A stretch of 64,000 nucleotides of DNA from Telmatobacter sp. DSM 110680 (GCF_039994875.1 NZ_CP121196.1:4092001-4156000), one strand, 5' to 3'. Positions 7,010-16,091 are shown, counted from the first letter of the stretch. Notes: generated by a model not told the origin, from the sequence alone. Made by a program: numbers and translations.

Positions 7010-8995
7010 CTAATGCTTTTTGCCAGCTTTGTGAACTGGCTTTTTGGCCGCCGGCTTCGAAGACTTCGCCGGGGTGTGCGGTTTGGCCTTGGCCACCGGG
7101 GCGGGCTTTTTGGCGGCCACTGCCTTGTGTGCCGGCTTGGCGTGCGACTTGACCTGGGCTGCCTTCACTGCAGGCTTAGCAGGAGTTTTAGCTACAGGTT
7201 TTGTAGGAACAGGCTTGACCGGGTGCGCAGGCTTGGCTGGTGGCGCAGCTTTCTTGGCAGCCGGCGCGGGCGCAGCTACCTTGCCCTTCTCAGCCTTGGG
7301 CGGTTCAGGCTTCCCTTTCGCAGGCGGAGTTACTTTGCCTGCCGAAGTTGCCTTTGCAGTCGCTTCGGGTTTGACTGCGGTTTTGCCCACCGGCACTTCA
7401 TTTTTGTGTGAGGCCGCTTTGCCGGGTTTGGCCGGCGCCGGCTGCTTGCCGCGGCCTTTGCGCACCGGCTCTTCGTCTTCGTCGTCCGAATCAACCTCGT
7501 CCGATTCTGGTTCTTCCTCGTCTACGATTTCTTCGTCGAGGTCGTCTCCCTTGGGCAGGTTCAGGCCCAGATCGATCTCCTCGTCATCCCCGCCGCCGAT
7601 ATCGTCCAGGTCGTCTTCGTCGCCGCCCTCTTCATCTTCATCGTCGTCGAATGACTTCTCTTTGACCTTCTCAACGTTGCGCTTGGCGCGCGTGCGCTTG
7701 ATGGTGATCTGCGGCGGTGGTGCAGGCGGAGAATGCGGTTCCAGGAATGCCTTGATCTCTTCCGGAGTATTCAAACCACCGTCGATCAGTTGCAGGAAGA
7801 TCTGGTGAACGATGTCCTTGTAGGTGGCAAGATCCGGCGTAATCCGCATCTCCTGCATCTGCGCATACGGAGTTCTCTGGCGCGCCTCGGGCCATGTCTT
7901 GAGGAACAATTCGTATTTGGCCTTCACAGCGCTGTCTTTGCTGGTGAACCCGAGCCAAAGCACCGCTTCGGGGTCGTGAGTCGTAAATAGCTTGTAGGCC
8001 AGGGAGGGCGTTGCATTCGCCTTGCTCAGAAGTACCTTTGCGAATCCGCTCGCAAGAGAATCCAGGCTGTTCCACTCTTCCACAAAACCCTGCCGAAGCA
8101 TTTGCTTCTTCAGAGCGGACAGATCTTTGGGCGACATCTTCGCTGTCAACAGTTGCATCTGCCCCGCAGACATGTCGGGATGCACACCCTGCATCTGCAA
8201 CTGCGCGCGGAGGTCATGCAAAGCGTTCAGTTTCTCTTCGTCTGCCTTGGCCGCGGTCCAAGATGGAAAGAGCACGTTCATCCAGCCTTCGGCTTCAAGA
8301 GCGCGCAACACCTTCAGCCCCTCATCCTCGTGGCCGATCTGCTCGAGTTCGAAACTGTGGTCGTGCGCTGAAAGATGTTCGATGACATTCTCTGCCTTGG
8401 CATTCTCATAGCGCTGTTGCGTGCGCGGATCGAGATCCCAACTCAAGCGCGCGATATAGCGCGTGGCACGAATCAGGAAAGCCGGCTCTTCAAGAAATCC
8501 GTAATTGGAGACCAGGCGCAAGGTGCGGGCTTCAATGTCAGCCGCGCCGTTCATAGGATCCATCAACAGGCCGAAAGAACCCTCATTGAGAGAGATGGCC
8601 ATGGCGTTGACGGTAAAGTCGCGCCGGCGGAGGTCGTCCTGAATTGATGACAGATGAAATACCGGTTTACCGGGCTTGGCGTAATCGCGGCGGTGGGTGC
8701 TTACCAGGTCTACACGGACAGTTCCGGGAAAGCAGAGGTAGAGAGCATGGGAAGCTTCGTCTTCGCCCCACGTCTTGGCTCCGACCTTTTCGATCGCTTT
8801 TTTGAGCTTGAGAGCATTGCCCTGGACGGCGACTTCGATGTCGCGAACGGCGTGACCGCTGGTCAGATCCCGGACGGCGTCGCCGGTAAGGAAGAGGAGG
8901 ATACCGGCCTCTCGGGCCACTTCGCGCAACTGCCGCAGTGCATTCTGCTGATCGGCTGAAAGCCGGTTCTCAAGAAGGTAAATGTAGTCGGGCAT
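7010..8995 (-). CDS. CCA-type tRNA nucleotidyltransferase-like protein with acidic-then-basic disordered tail
   Basis: Residues about 25-240 form a class II poly(A) polymerase/CCA-adding core: LTGDAVRD (residues 37-43) followed by RDIEVAV, the RRRDFTVNAMA motif (123-133) and an LIRATRYIARLSWDLDP helix. Two deviations stand out: the usual GG is GD at residue 39, and the second carboxylate of the DxD pair is Glu54 (DIE). After a helical region (about 250-430) the last 230 residues are low complexity: an Asp/Glu-rich block (about 455-525), then a Lys/Ala/Pro block reminiscent of histone H1-like tails. Typical family members end near 400-450 residues. It could be a tRNA end-repair enzyme or a derived nucleotidyltransferase with an RNA- or DNA-binding tail. 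Confidence 0.7.
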   Translation of the reverse strand: MPDYIYLLENRLSADQQNALRQLREVAREAGILLFLTGDAVRDLTSGHAVRDIEVAVQGNALKLKKAIEKVGAKTWGEDEASHALYLCFPGTVRVDLVSTHRRDYAKPGKPVFHLSSIQDDLRRRDFTVNAMAISLNEGSFGLLMDPMNGAADIEARTLRLVSNYGFLEEPAFLIRATRYIARLSWDLDPRTQQRYENAKAENVIEHLSAHDHSFELEQIGHEDEGLKVLRALEAEGWMNVLFPSWTAAKADEEKLNALHDLRAQLQMQGVHPDMSAGQMQLLTAKMSPKDLSALKKQMLRQGFVEEWNSLDSLASGFAKVLLSKANATPSLAYKLFTTHDPEAVLWLGFTSKDSAVKAKYELFLKTWPEARQRTPYAQMQEMRITPDLATYKDIVHQIFLQLIDGGLNTPEEIKAFLEPHSPPAPPPQITIKRTRAKRNVEKVKEKSFDDDEDEEGGDEDDLDDIGGGDDEEIDLGLNLPKGDDLDEEIVDEEEPESDEVDSDDEDEEPVRKGRGKQPAPAKPGKAASHKNEVPVGKTAVKPEATAKATSAGKVTPPAKGKPEPPKAEKGKVAAPAPAAKKAAPPAKPAHPVKPVPTKPVAKTPAKPAVKAAQVKSHAKPAHKAVAAKKPAPVAKAKPHTPAKSSKPAAKKPVHKAGKKH

Positions 8996-9180
8996 TCCGT
9001 TCCTGCTTCCACCTGCAAAACCAAGGGCAAGTCTCTGATGCTGTTCAGCTTACGGCGCCATGCACGAGAGGTTGCAAATGAGTACCTTATCATAATCCAA
9101 CCCTATTGACCAGAGAGAACGGCACCAGTTTTGCGACTTTTGGAGGCGCATTCGGGCCGGTGCGTGCGACAATCCAAGCC

Positions 9181-9687
9181 ATGGGCTCGGCTCGTAAGCC
9201 AGTGATTGTGCGCAAGTTCTCTCGCGAGTGGTACGCGGGGTACGCTGGCTCTGTCTTCGGGCAGGAAGCCGCTGCCTTGGAGATACTCGACCTCAGCGGA
9301 AAGGTACTCACCGTCAGCTGGGAGGCCGTTAAATGGGTTTGCTATGTGCGTGACTTCTCCTCGAGTAGCGACATGGCCAATCCGGAACGTCTGCTGCAGA
9401 AGAAGTTTACGGTTCGGCCCCGCGCTGCCGGACTCTGGCTACGGATGACGTTGAACGACGGAGATGAACTGGAGGGAATTGCCTCCAACGACCGGTCGCT
9501 GGTGACGGGCGCAGGCCTGTTTGTGACCCCTCCCGACACGCGCTCCAATACCCAGCGCATTTATGTCCCACGGCAGGCAATCCAAGCTCTGGAGGTTGTG
9601 AGCCTGATCGGAGGTCCCGGAAAGAAGAGAAAGGCCGAGCCGGGAGGCCAGCCCGAACTCTTCCCTGCCGAGACAGACGCAGAGTAG
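9181..9687 (+). CDS. Conserved small protein of unknown function
   Basis: This roughly 168-residue protein starts KPVIVRKFSREWYAGYAG and contains a repeated beta-rich pattern: LEILDLSGKVLTVSW in the first half and LRMTLNDGDELEGIASNDRSL in the second. The second half looks like a small SH3-like barrel. I do not recognise a function with confidence; I have a weak memory of similar proteins in other Acidobacteria. It has no signal peptide or membrane helix, and the C-terminal 25 residues are charged and Pro/Gly-rich. The start is unclear: ATG 9181 has no ribosome site, and an in-frame GTG at 9160 has GGAGG 13 bases before it. It ends 12 bases before lpxD and probably shares its transcript. Confidence 0.6.
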   Translation: MGSARKPVIVRKFSREWYAGYAGSVFGQEAAALEILDLSGKVLTVSWEAVKWVCYVRDFSSSSDMANPERLLQKKFTVRPRAAGLWLRMTLNDGDELEGIASNDRSLVTGAGLFVTPPDTRSNTQRIYVPRQAIQALEVVSLIGGPGKKRKAEPGGQPELFPAETDAE

Positions 9688-9699
9688 GCGGAGGCTCTT

Positions 9700-10779
9700 G
9701 TGGCCCGGTCCGTTACAATTCCCTCGATGAAACTTGGCGAACTGGCAAGTCGGCTAGGTGCGGAGCTGCGCGGCGACGCGGAGCTGGAAATCACTGGAGT
9801 GAAAGGGATTGAGGATGCTGGCCCCTCCGAGATCACCTTTGTAGCCAATCCCAAATATGCCGGTCTCGCGCGGAAGACTGCCGCGGCTGCAGTTCTGGTG
9901 GAACCGGAGTTTCCGGAGATCGACGCCGCTACGGTCCGCATCAAGAATCCCTACCATGCCTTTTCGCGGGCGCTGGGAATGTTTTATCAGCCTCCGGCGT
10001 ATCCGGCCGGTATCCATGACACTGCCGTAATCGATCCCACAGCCCAGATCAGCGAAGGCGCGCACATCGGCGCTTACGTGGTGGTGGGAGCAAATGTGAA
10101 GCTGGGACCCAATGCCACACTCCTGCCTCACGTCGTGCTTTATCCGGGTGTCAGGACGGGTAGCCGCTTTTTTGCACATGCGCACGCGGTGGTCCGCGAA
10201 GGCTGCGAGCTTGGCGACGACGTCACACTGGAAAACGGGGCCATCGTCGGCGCTGATGGGTTTGGATTCTCGAAGAACGACAAGGGACAGTGGCAGAAGA
10301 TTCCTCAGTCAGGGCCGGTCCGCATCGGCGACCGTGTGGATATCCAGGCCAATGCTTGCGTGGATCGAGCGACCGTCGGCGCAACTGAAATCGGCGAAGG
10401 CAGCAAGATCGACAACCTCGTCCAGATCGGACATGGATCGCGCGTTGGGAAAGATACTCTCGTCTGCGCACAAACCGGGCTTGCAGGATCGTCGGTGATC
10501 GGCAACAACGTGATTCTGGCAGGACAGACAGGAATTGCCGGGCACCTCACCGTCGGGGATGGGGTGATCCTTACCGCGCAGTCGGCGGTGAGCCACGACG
10601 TTCCGGCGGGCAAGATAATCTCCGGCTCACCGGGATTTGATAATCGTATTTGGTTGCGCGCCGTTGCCATCTTTCAACGTCTGCCGGAGTTGCTGAAGCG
10701 GCTCGACAGGCTGGAGAAGCGCGTTGCGCAGACGTCGCCGACATCGGATACATCTGCTGAGAACGGAAACACGGAATGA
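9700..10779 (+). CDS. lpxD: UDP-3-O-acylglucosamine N-acyltransferase
   Basis: LpxD adds the second acyl chain (N-linked) in lipid A synthesis, so this cell makes lipopolysaccharide. The N-terminal domain (KLGELASRLGAELRGD, ITGVKGIEDAGPSEITFVANPKY) binds the uridine moiety. From about residue 110 onward left-handed beta-helix hexapeptide repeats follow, with the family motif GADGFGFSKN and the catalytic-His segment VQIGHGSRVG. The C-terminal helix (ELLKRLDRLEKRV) is the usual ACP-binding end. GTG 9700 has GGAGG 5 bases upstream; the start at ATG 9727 would fit the family length as well but lacks a ribosome site. Its stop overlaps the next start (ATGA). Confidence 0.93.
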   Translation: MARSVTIPSMKLGELASRLGAELRGDAELEITGVKGIEDAGPSEITFVANPKYAGLARKTAAAAVLVEPEFPEIDAATVRIKNPYHAFSRALGMFYQPPAYPAGIHDTAVIDPTAQISEGAHIGAYVVVGANVKLGPNATLLPHVVLYPGVRTGSRFFAHAHAVVREGCELGDDVTLENGAIVGADGFGFSKNDKGQWQKIPQSGPVRIGDRVDIQANACVDRATVGATEIGEGSKIDNLVQIGHGSRVGKDTLVCAQTGLAGSSVIGNNVILAGQTGIAGHLTVGDGVILTAQSAVSHDVPAGKIISGSPGFDNRIWLRAVAIFQRLPELLKRLDRLEKRVAQTSPTSDTSAENGNTE

Positions 10780-11159
10780 ACAGGATCGTCCGCACTTTGC
10801 CAAAGCTCTTAACCGCCGCCTTGTTGCTGCTTGGATTCAGCATGCTCACTGCCTGCCACTCGTATCACATCGAAGCGACGGTCGAGAATCACACTGGGGG
10901 CACGGTAACGCTGCTTGAGGTTGATTATCCCAGCGCGAGTTTTGGCAAGGACACGCTGGCTGCGGACGAAGTTTTTCATCATCGCATCCAGACGCGCGGC
11001 GACGGGCCCATCTCTGTGCAGTACACGGGACCCCATGGACGCACGGTTCAGGTGCAAGGGCCTCAGATCTACGAACAGCAGGAAGGCAGCATCGAGATTG
11101 TGTTGCTTCCCAATGGGAAGGCTGAATTCCATCCTGCTTTGAGCCCACAGCATTCTTAA
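10776..11159 (+). CDS. Small predicted lipoprotein, function unknown
   Basis: This 127-residue protein has a signal sequence with lipobox LTAC at residues 24-27, so Cys27 is the predicted lipidation site. The mature part is one short beta-rich domain (IEATVENHTGGTVTLLEVDYPSAS ... HRIQTRGDGPISVQYTG), which looks like a single immunoglobulin-like or transthyretin-like fold. The start overlaps the lpxD stop by four bases (ATGA), so it is translationally coupled to lpxD and probably acts at the envelope. No catalytic motif is visible. Functional assignment is not possible from sequence alone. Confidence 0.75.
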   Translation: MNRIVRTLPKLLTAALLLLGFSMLTACHSYHIEATVENHTGGTVTLLEVDYPSASFGKDTLAADEVFHHRIQTRGDGPISVQYTGPHGRTVQVQGPQIYEQQEGSIEIVLLPNGKAEFHPALSPQHS

Positions 11160-11245
11160 GGACATCTCACACGATCTCGTGTGTCGACAGGTTTCCTTGT
11201 CTCATCTCCGCTGCAGGAAAGCCGATAACCCACTTGGAGTCTGGA

Positions 11246-13108
11246 GTGGTTCGAGGCTTTCGCACAGGACGCAGTCTGTATATATCGCAAGCGATAGTGC
11301 GATACGGCGGCGCCATGCGTGTTGCTGGCAGCTTTGTTGTCGTCTTTGTAGCTTCGCTGGTGATGGGACTTGAAGACTGCGGGCGGCTCATCTGGTTTGC
11401 CAACGGCTTGTTGCTTTCCTATCTTCTTCTAGCGCCACGGTGGCTCTGGAGGCGCTACTGCATCGCTGGATTTGCAGCCATTCTCGCGGGTGGTTTGATT
11501 GTCTTTCCTCACGCTCTGTTGAAGTGCACTGCTCTGTCTGCACTGAATATGACTGAAGTTTTGATCGCGGCACGGCTGCTGCGCAAACGTTCGATGGAGT
11601 TGCCTTGCTTCACCAATCAGCGATATCTGCTGCGCTTCGGCCTGTTCGCTGTTCTTGTTGCGCCTGCCGCCGTCGGCGCGGTCGATGTGGTTGGGACATG
11701 GATCTCAACGAAAGTGCTGGATTGGGGCACTCTCTTCACCTGGTTCACGGCGGACGGCCTGGGAACGGCGATCGTTGCGCCTGCCTGTGTATCACTTTTT
11801 TCGTCGCCTAAAAGCCACGCCGGAGTATTAAAAAAGCATTGGTATCTTCCACTGGCATTTGTTTCGATCACGCTTCTGTCGTTCTGCCAAAAGGATTACC
11901 CTGTCATCTTTCTTCTTTATCCCGTAGTTGCAATGATTCTTTTTCGATTAGGGCTGGGAGGAGCATCAGCGGCGACATTGTTTGTGGCCGCTGCGGGTAG
12001 CTGGTTCACGATCCACGGAGCGGGACCTTTTTCGCGGATTGGCAGCGCATCTCAGGTCGCGCCGACCTTGTTGCTGCAGCTCTATCTTGCGTCGGGAATG
12101 TTTCTTGTCTTCGCAGCGGGGTCGGTACTGGGTACGCTGCGTTCCACGGAGCGCCGGTTGCGCGAAACGGTATCGCTTCATAACCTCGTCACTGAGAATT
12201 CGCGCGACCTTATCATTCTCGCTGACTTCATCGGCAACCGCAGTTATGTTTCCGCTTCGGCTTCAACCTGGGGAGGATGGCGAAGCGATGAATTGACGCG
12301 GAAGAGCAGCCTGGAGCTTGTACACCCGGAGGATCGCGGGAAGGCTGAGACGATTGTGCGTGGTATGCAACTGGGCAGCGACGGCGGCCTGCTCGAGTGC
12401 CGGGTGAGAAACAAGGAGGGTGAATATGTCTGGGTCGAAGCCAATCTTCGCCCGGTGCGCGACCCCGTCACAGGCGTGCCCATTGGCGTTTTGAATATGG
12501 TGCGCGACATCTCAAAGCGCAAGAGAGCGGAATATGAATTGATGAGAGCCAATGCCGCGCTCGAGGCGCTCGCGGTAACCGACGCGATGACCCACCTCGC
12601 GAACCGGCACAGGTTCGACAAAGCTCTATCGGATGAATGGCGGCGAGGCATGCGCGAACATTCGCCTCTGTCGCTTCTGTTGCTGGATGCGGATTGGTTC
12701 AAGTCTTACAACGATACCTACGGTCATCCGCGGGGAGACAGTTGCCTGAAACAGATTGCCGAGGCTATGCAGGACGTTGTGACTCGGTCTTCTGATCTGG
12801 TAGCTCGCATCGGCGGCGAGGAGTTTGCGGTCATTCTTCCCAACACATCCGGAGATGGTGCATTCCAAGTTGCAGATCAAATCTGTGCGGCGGTCCGTCG
12901 CCGAAAGCTGCCGCACAACACCAATCCGATGGGAATTGTGACTATATCGATCGGCTGTGCGACCGTGATTCCAAGTCTTGGCCAGCAATCTTCCATCCTC
13001 ATGCAGCGCGCCGACAACGCACTCTACGCGGCCAAGAATGCGGGACGCAACCAAGTTTGCGGCGCGGCCCTTGAGCTGCCGACGGAGTGCATTCTGCAAG
13101 TGAGCTGA
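11246..13108 (+). CDS. Membrane-bound diguanylate cyclase with MASE1-like, PAS and GGDEF domains
   Basis: It makes cyclic di-GMP from two GTP in response to a membrane or PAS-sensed signal. The N-terminal ~290 residues contain about eight hydrophobic helices in a MASE1-like arrangement. A PAS domain follows (about residues 310-430: NSRDLIILADFIGNRSYVSAS to the PAC end VRDISKRKRAEYE). The cyclase domain ends the protein, with GGEEF at about 523-527. The product-inhibition site RSSD lies exactly five residues before the signature, so feedback control should work. No EAL domain is present. GTG 11246 has GGAG 7-10 bases upstream and is my choice; a TTG at 11234 and ATG 11315 are alternatives. The gene stands alone between lpxD's lipoprotein and a convergent terminator. 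Confidence 0.88.
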   Translation: MVRGFRTGRSLYISQAIVRYGGAMRVAGSFVVVFVASLVMGLEDCGRLIWFANGLLLSYLLLAPRWLWRRYCIAGFAAILAGGLIVFPHALLKCTALSALNMTEVLIAARLLRKRSMELPCFTNQRYLLRFGLFAVLVAPAAVGAVDVVGTWISTKVLDWGTLFTWFTADGLGTAIVAPACVSLFSSPKSHAGVLKKHWYLPLAFVSITLLSFCQKDYPVIFLLYPVVAMILFRLGLGGASAATLFVAAAGSWFTIHGAGPFSRIGSASQVAPTLLLQLYLASGMFLVFAAGSVLGTLRSTERRLRETVSLHNLVTENSRDLIILADFIGNRSYVSASASTWGGWRSDELTRKSSLELVHPEDRGKAETIVRGMQLGSDGGLLECRVRNKEGEYVWVEANLRPVRDPVTGVPIGVLNMVRDISKRKRAEYELMRANAALEALAVTDAMTHLANRHRFDKALSDEWRRGMREHSPLSLLLLDADWFKSYNDTYGHPRGDSCLKQIAEAMQDVVTRSSDLVARIGGEEFAVILPNTSGDGAFQVADQICAAVRRRKLPHNTNPMGIVTISIGCATVIPSLGQQSSILMQRADNALYAAKNAGRNQVCGAALELPTECILQVS

Positions 13109-13120
13109 TCATTGGAGAAA

Positions 13121-13150
13121 CAAAAACCGAAGCCGAAGCTCCGGTTTTTG
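13121..13150. terminator. Bidirectional intrinsic terminator
   Basis: CAAAAACCG (13121-13129) and CGGTTTTTG (13142-13150) form a 9-bp perfect stem with a 12-base loop. There is a T5 run on the right arm for the plus strand and, by symmetry, one for the minus strand. It lies between convergent genes ending at 13108 and 13175. Confidence 0.8.
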
Positions 13151-13174
13151 CAGTTCACAGATTGATCCAGACGA

Positions 13175-14128
13175 TCAGTGAATCATGCTTTGGAAGAGTG
13201 ATGACTTCAGCAGGGCGTTGAAGTCGTTGTCCGTGGTGGCAAAGTGGACATTCAACTGGCCTGAATTTGAAGTGATATCGGTGGCCGCGAGTGCAGCTTT
13301 CTCAGTTTCGTCACCGCTCATCTTTTTGTAGACGATGGCGGCAGAAAGCAACGACGACACGGTGGCTGCTGCAAACGAGTCGCCGGTGGCGATGGTGAGG
13401 TCAAACTTTACGCCGTGCTGAAAGTTCATGCCGTACCAGGACGAATCGAGGCGCTTGCGAACTGATTCGAAATCTGTAACCGAACCGGCTTCTCCAAGCA
13501 CCTGCTTCATCATTGTCTGAGTGCCTGCTTTATCGAGAATGCTCCACAGCGGATCGGAATCGACAGAGCGCATGGCGTCCATCATCGGAGCATTGGTGAG
13601 CATGCCAGCAGACAGGCCGTCGCGTACGTCGAGCGCCTTCTTTACAGCTTCCTGGCTTCCAAACACCATGGTGGAAGGATCAACGAAGCAGAGTACCATT
13701 CCCGTGTGAGCCAGCGGAAAGACGCGATTGGTACGGACAAGCTTGGCGACGACTTTCTGCTTGCGGAAGTTCGCCATAATGTCCGCCACGTCGAATTGTC
13801 CCTGTGCGATCCCTACTGTCTCCAAGTCTTCGCTGGAAGCGCTCATGCGGAACAGTGCGAAGGCGAGTTGGTCGATGTCGTGATTGTCGTTCAGGCCGGA
13901 CTTGCGAATCGCGTCATCAAACTGCTTGAGATCGGGAGGCATCACACGGTCGCGCAGCTCCATGGCCGTGCTCGAATTCTGCATAGCGCGGTAGTCGATC
14001 ACCACCAACTGCTGCACATCATGCGGAATGGCTGCGCGAGCATCGCCGGTAAGCTGGGCCGCCGGAGCTGCGGCGGTTATCGCCACAAGAAAAGCCGGAA
14101 CCGAGATTCTGGCGAAAAACTTGAACAT
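13175..14128 (-). CDS. Secreted protein of unknown function
   Basis: This 317-residue protein has a signal peptide (FFARISVPAFLVAITAAAPAAA-like) and no further membrane helix. The body alternates helices and strands (VQQLVVIDYRAM, LAFALFRMS, GMVLCFVDPSTMVFGSQEAVKKALDVRDG). The FGSQEAVKKALDVRDG segment resembles the repeat seen in secreted proteins that measure as 'DUF3352-like' or heat-shock-adjacent families in Acidobacteria and Planctomycetes, but I cannot name a family. AGAGG upstream of ATG 14128 supports the start. It is monocistronic; its end faces the terminator shared with the diguanylate cyclase gene. Confidence 0.65.
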   Translation of the reverse strand: MFKFFARISVPAFLVAITAAAPAAQLTGDARAAIPHDVQQLVVIDYRAMQNSSTAMELRDRVMPPDLKQFDDAIRKSGLNDNHDIDQLAFALFRMSASSEDLETVGIAQGQFDVADIMANFRKQKVVAKLVRTNRVFPLAHTGMVLCFVDPSTMVFGSQEAVKKALDVRDGLSAGMLTNAPMMDAMRSVDSDPLWSILDKAGTQTMMKQVLGEAGSVTDFESVRKRLDSSWYGMNFQHGVKFDLTIATGDSFAAATVSSLLSAAIVYKKMSGDETEKAALAATDITSNSGQLNVHFATTDNDFNALLKSSLFQSMIH

Positions 14129-14225
14129 TTTTGATCCTCTGGTGCCGTAATGGCTCGGTTATTCGTGCATAAAGCGCAGGGAAACTCTCATCATCCTGCA
14201 TCACCATTTTACCGCTGTACAGTCT

Positions 14226-15176
14226 TTAGACGTTGGCCAGACCCGTATTGGTACTGTTACCTTCGCCGGGCCAGGAAAGGGGCGCGGCGAGGCGCCTTTC
14301 CAGGATCTTGGTCTCGTCATCGAACTCGATTAACTGACGCATCCACTCGGCTTCGCGCTCACATGCCTCTTCAGGCACCAGCCCCACGAGTTCACCCTCC
14401 ACCGGCGCCGTTTTATGTTTCATGGCCAGACGCGACACCGTTGCGTATACCTGTGAAACCGGGGTGGATTTGAAATCAGTGATATTCATGGAAAGCCGGG
14501 CACGGCCGTGCGCCAGCACCCCCAGCGCTTTCACCCCGTGGAGGCCGCCAAAGGCTGCGCGCACGTCGCGAGCGATGGCGCGCACCACGGCAACATCCGC
14601 AGAATCGAAATACACGTTATAGGCTACGAGGAACTTGCGTGCTCCCACTGCGCATGCGCCCGCTGTTGGATGCAAACCGGGTCCGCCGAGATCGGGACGG
14701 CGCGCTGCCTCTTTGCGGACGGCATCGCGCAACCCTTCAAACTGGCCGCGACGCACATCGTCGAGATTGGCACGATCGGGACGCGATGCGGCCCCTTCGT
14801 AAAAATAAACAGGTACCCCGAAGCGGCGCCATATCTCGAGCCCCGCCTGGCGAGCGAGCATGACACACTGCTCCAGCTTTATGCCGGAGACAGGCACAAA
14901 AGGAACCACGTCGGCGGCACCGATGCGAGGATGCAAACCTTCCTGGCTAGTGAGATCGATAAGTTCCACGGCCTTGCCGACGCCGCGTACGGCAGACTCG
15001 AGCACAGCAGAAGGCTCCCCGGCGATCGTGACAACGCAACGGTTGTGGTCGGCGTCTCTGGTCCAATCCAGAAGCCGCACACCCTCAACCCGCATGGCGG
15101 CCACAATGGCTTCGACACGCCGGGCGTCCCTGCCCTCAGAGAAGTTGGGAACGCACTCGACTAACGCCTCTTTCAT
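14226..15176 (-). CDS. ftcD: Glutamate formimidoyltransferase
   Basis: This enzyme moves the formimino group from N-formimino-L-glutamate (the histidine breakdown product) to tetrahydrofolate. Nearly the whole 316-residue chain fits the family. The start is MKEALVECVPNFSEGRD. LDWTRDADHNRCVVTIAG follows, then the HPRIGAADVVPFVPV loop with the catalytic His, and the second domain has LHPTAGACAVGARKFLVAYNVYF and RLSMNITDF. There is no C-terminal cyclodeaminase domain, so this is the transferase-only form. Other hut genes are not nearby. The start is the only reasonable Met; its ribosome site is poor (GAAAGA). Confidence 0.93.
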   Translation of the reverse strand: MKEALVECVPNFSEGRDARRVEAIVAAMRVEGVRLLDWTRDADHNRCVVTIAGEPSAVLESAVRGVGKAVELIDLTSQEGLHPRIGAADVVPFVPVSGIKLEQCVMLARQAGLEIWRRFGVPVYFYEGAASRPDRANLDDVRRGQFEGLRDAVRKEAARRPDLGGPGLHPTAGACAVGARKFLVAYNVYFDSADVAVVRAIARDVRAAFGGLHGVKALGVLAHGRARLSMNITDFKSTPVSQVYATVSRLAMKHKTAPVEGELVGLVPEEACEREAEWMRQLIEFDDETKILERRLAAPLSWPGEGNSTNTGLANV

Positions 15177-15225
15177 TTTTGTCTTTCAACCAGCGCGCAA
15201 CCGGGCGATCTTGCGCGACGCCCTT

Positions 15226-15996
15226 CTACTTCCAGAATGTGTATCCGAGTTGGAACTGCAAGCTCGCATTAACCCCGGGGTTGCGATCGCCAAGAGATGC
15301 CGAAGAGATATGTACGGCATTCACGCCAAGATCGACTGATCTTTTGTCGCGCATAAAGTAATGGATTCCAATCCCACCTTGCGGTGAGAAGTTCCAAACC
15401 GAAGTGCCTCCCGGTGTTCCATGCGGCACCAGAACCTCCGGCGGAAATTTGTGGGTGGTGTAAATCAATCCGCCTGCGCCCTGGAACCATGGCTGTATGC
15501 GCTTGGAGTGGGTGAGGAAGTTCCAGCGGAAGATCACGGGAGTCAGACTGAAGCCGGTGTAGGTACCACCGCCAATCGGCTCGTTATAAGTCACACCCTG
15601 GTAGACGAAAATCTGGTTGTGCGGCGCAGGGGTATATGCCTGCCACAGCGGCATGATGTTCACCGCGTATTGGAACTGCCCACTGAATATCCCGGCGTGC
15701 AGTGGAGGGGTGAGGATCTTGCCCGCTTCGACGCCAAGGGAGAGGAAATGATAATTGGAGCGGTCTCCGCCGATGCCGTTGCCGTAGTTGACGAAGGGCG
15801 CGAATTCCCAGCTACGATTGGCGCGAACATCAGCTACAGGGCTTGCTGGTGCCGATGAAAGTGGGCTCGAATCGATGAAACTGTTGGGGTCACCATCTGC
15901 CCGGCTGGGCCCGCTATTTGGAGCCTGGGCGGCCGCGACCAGACTTCCGGTCACGATAGAAATCGCCAGTAAACAAAACTTCGCAGTTGGGGTCAA
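15226..15996 (-). CDS. PagL-like outer-membrane lipid A 3-O-deacylase (acyloxyacyl hydrolase family)
   Basis: PagL-type barrels remove the 3-O-acyl chain from lipid A in the outer membrane. After a signal peptide (TPTAKFCLLAISIVTGSLVAAA) and a Pro/Ser-rich linker, amphipathic strands end in LQFQLGYTFW with a C-terminal aromatic pattern of a barrel. The catalytic His-x-Ser pair is HIS (His229, Ser231), followed by GDRNPGVN. In Pseudomonas PagL the third catalytic residue is a Glu 14 positions after the His; here that place is Asn243. TTG 15996 is chosen (GGGAAG close upstream), because the longer frame from 16053 runs through the yebC terminator. Divergence in the third residue leaves activity uncertain. 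Confidence 0.7.
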   Translation of the reverse strand: MTPTAKFCLLAISIVTGSLVAAAQAPNSGPSRADGDPNSFIDSSPLSSAPASPVADVRANRSWEFAPFVNYGNGIGGDRSNYHFLSLGVEAGKILTPPLHAGIFSGQFQYAVNIMPLWQAYTPAPHNQIFVYQGVTYNEPIGGGTYTGFSLTPVIFRWNFLTHSKRIQPWFQGAGGLIYTTHKFPPEVLVPHGTPGGTSVWNFSPQGGIGIHYFMRDKRSVDLGVNAVHISSASLGDRNPGVNASLQFQLGYTFWK

Positions 15997-16042
15997 CGTT
16001 CTTCCCTTTTTATTCCGGTCTAAGATTTCGCATGTCATGAAA

Positions 16043-16067
16043 AAGGCCGCCATCTTCAGGCGGCCTT
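16043..16067 (-). terminator. Intrinsic terminator after yebC
   Basis: AAGGCCGCC and GGCGGCCTT form a 9-bp perfect stem with a 7-base loop. On the minus strand it is followed by T-rich sequence. It lies 24 bases past the yebC stop and just before the PagL-like gene. Confidence 0.85.
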
Positions 16068-16091
16068 CGGATTGCCAGCCTGCCCTGGGAT

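Noticed and set aside
7044..7808. Long plus-strand ORF rich in Ala, Gly and Ser over the charged-tail gene
   Set aside because: It is the antisense image of the low-complexity tail of the CCA-type gene; long open frames are expected there.
11159..11245. Possible tRNA or riboswitch upstream of the diguanylate cyclase
   Set aside because: No cloverleaf or conserved riboswitch core could be drawn.
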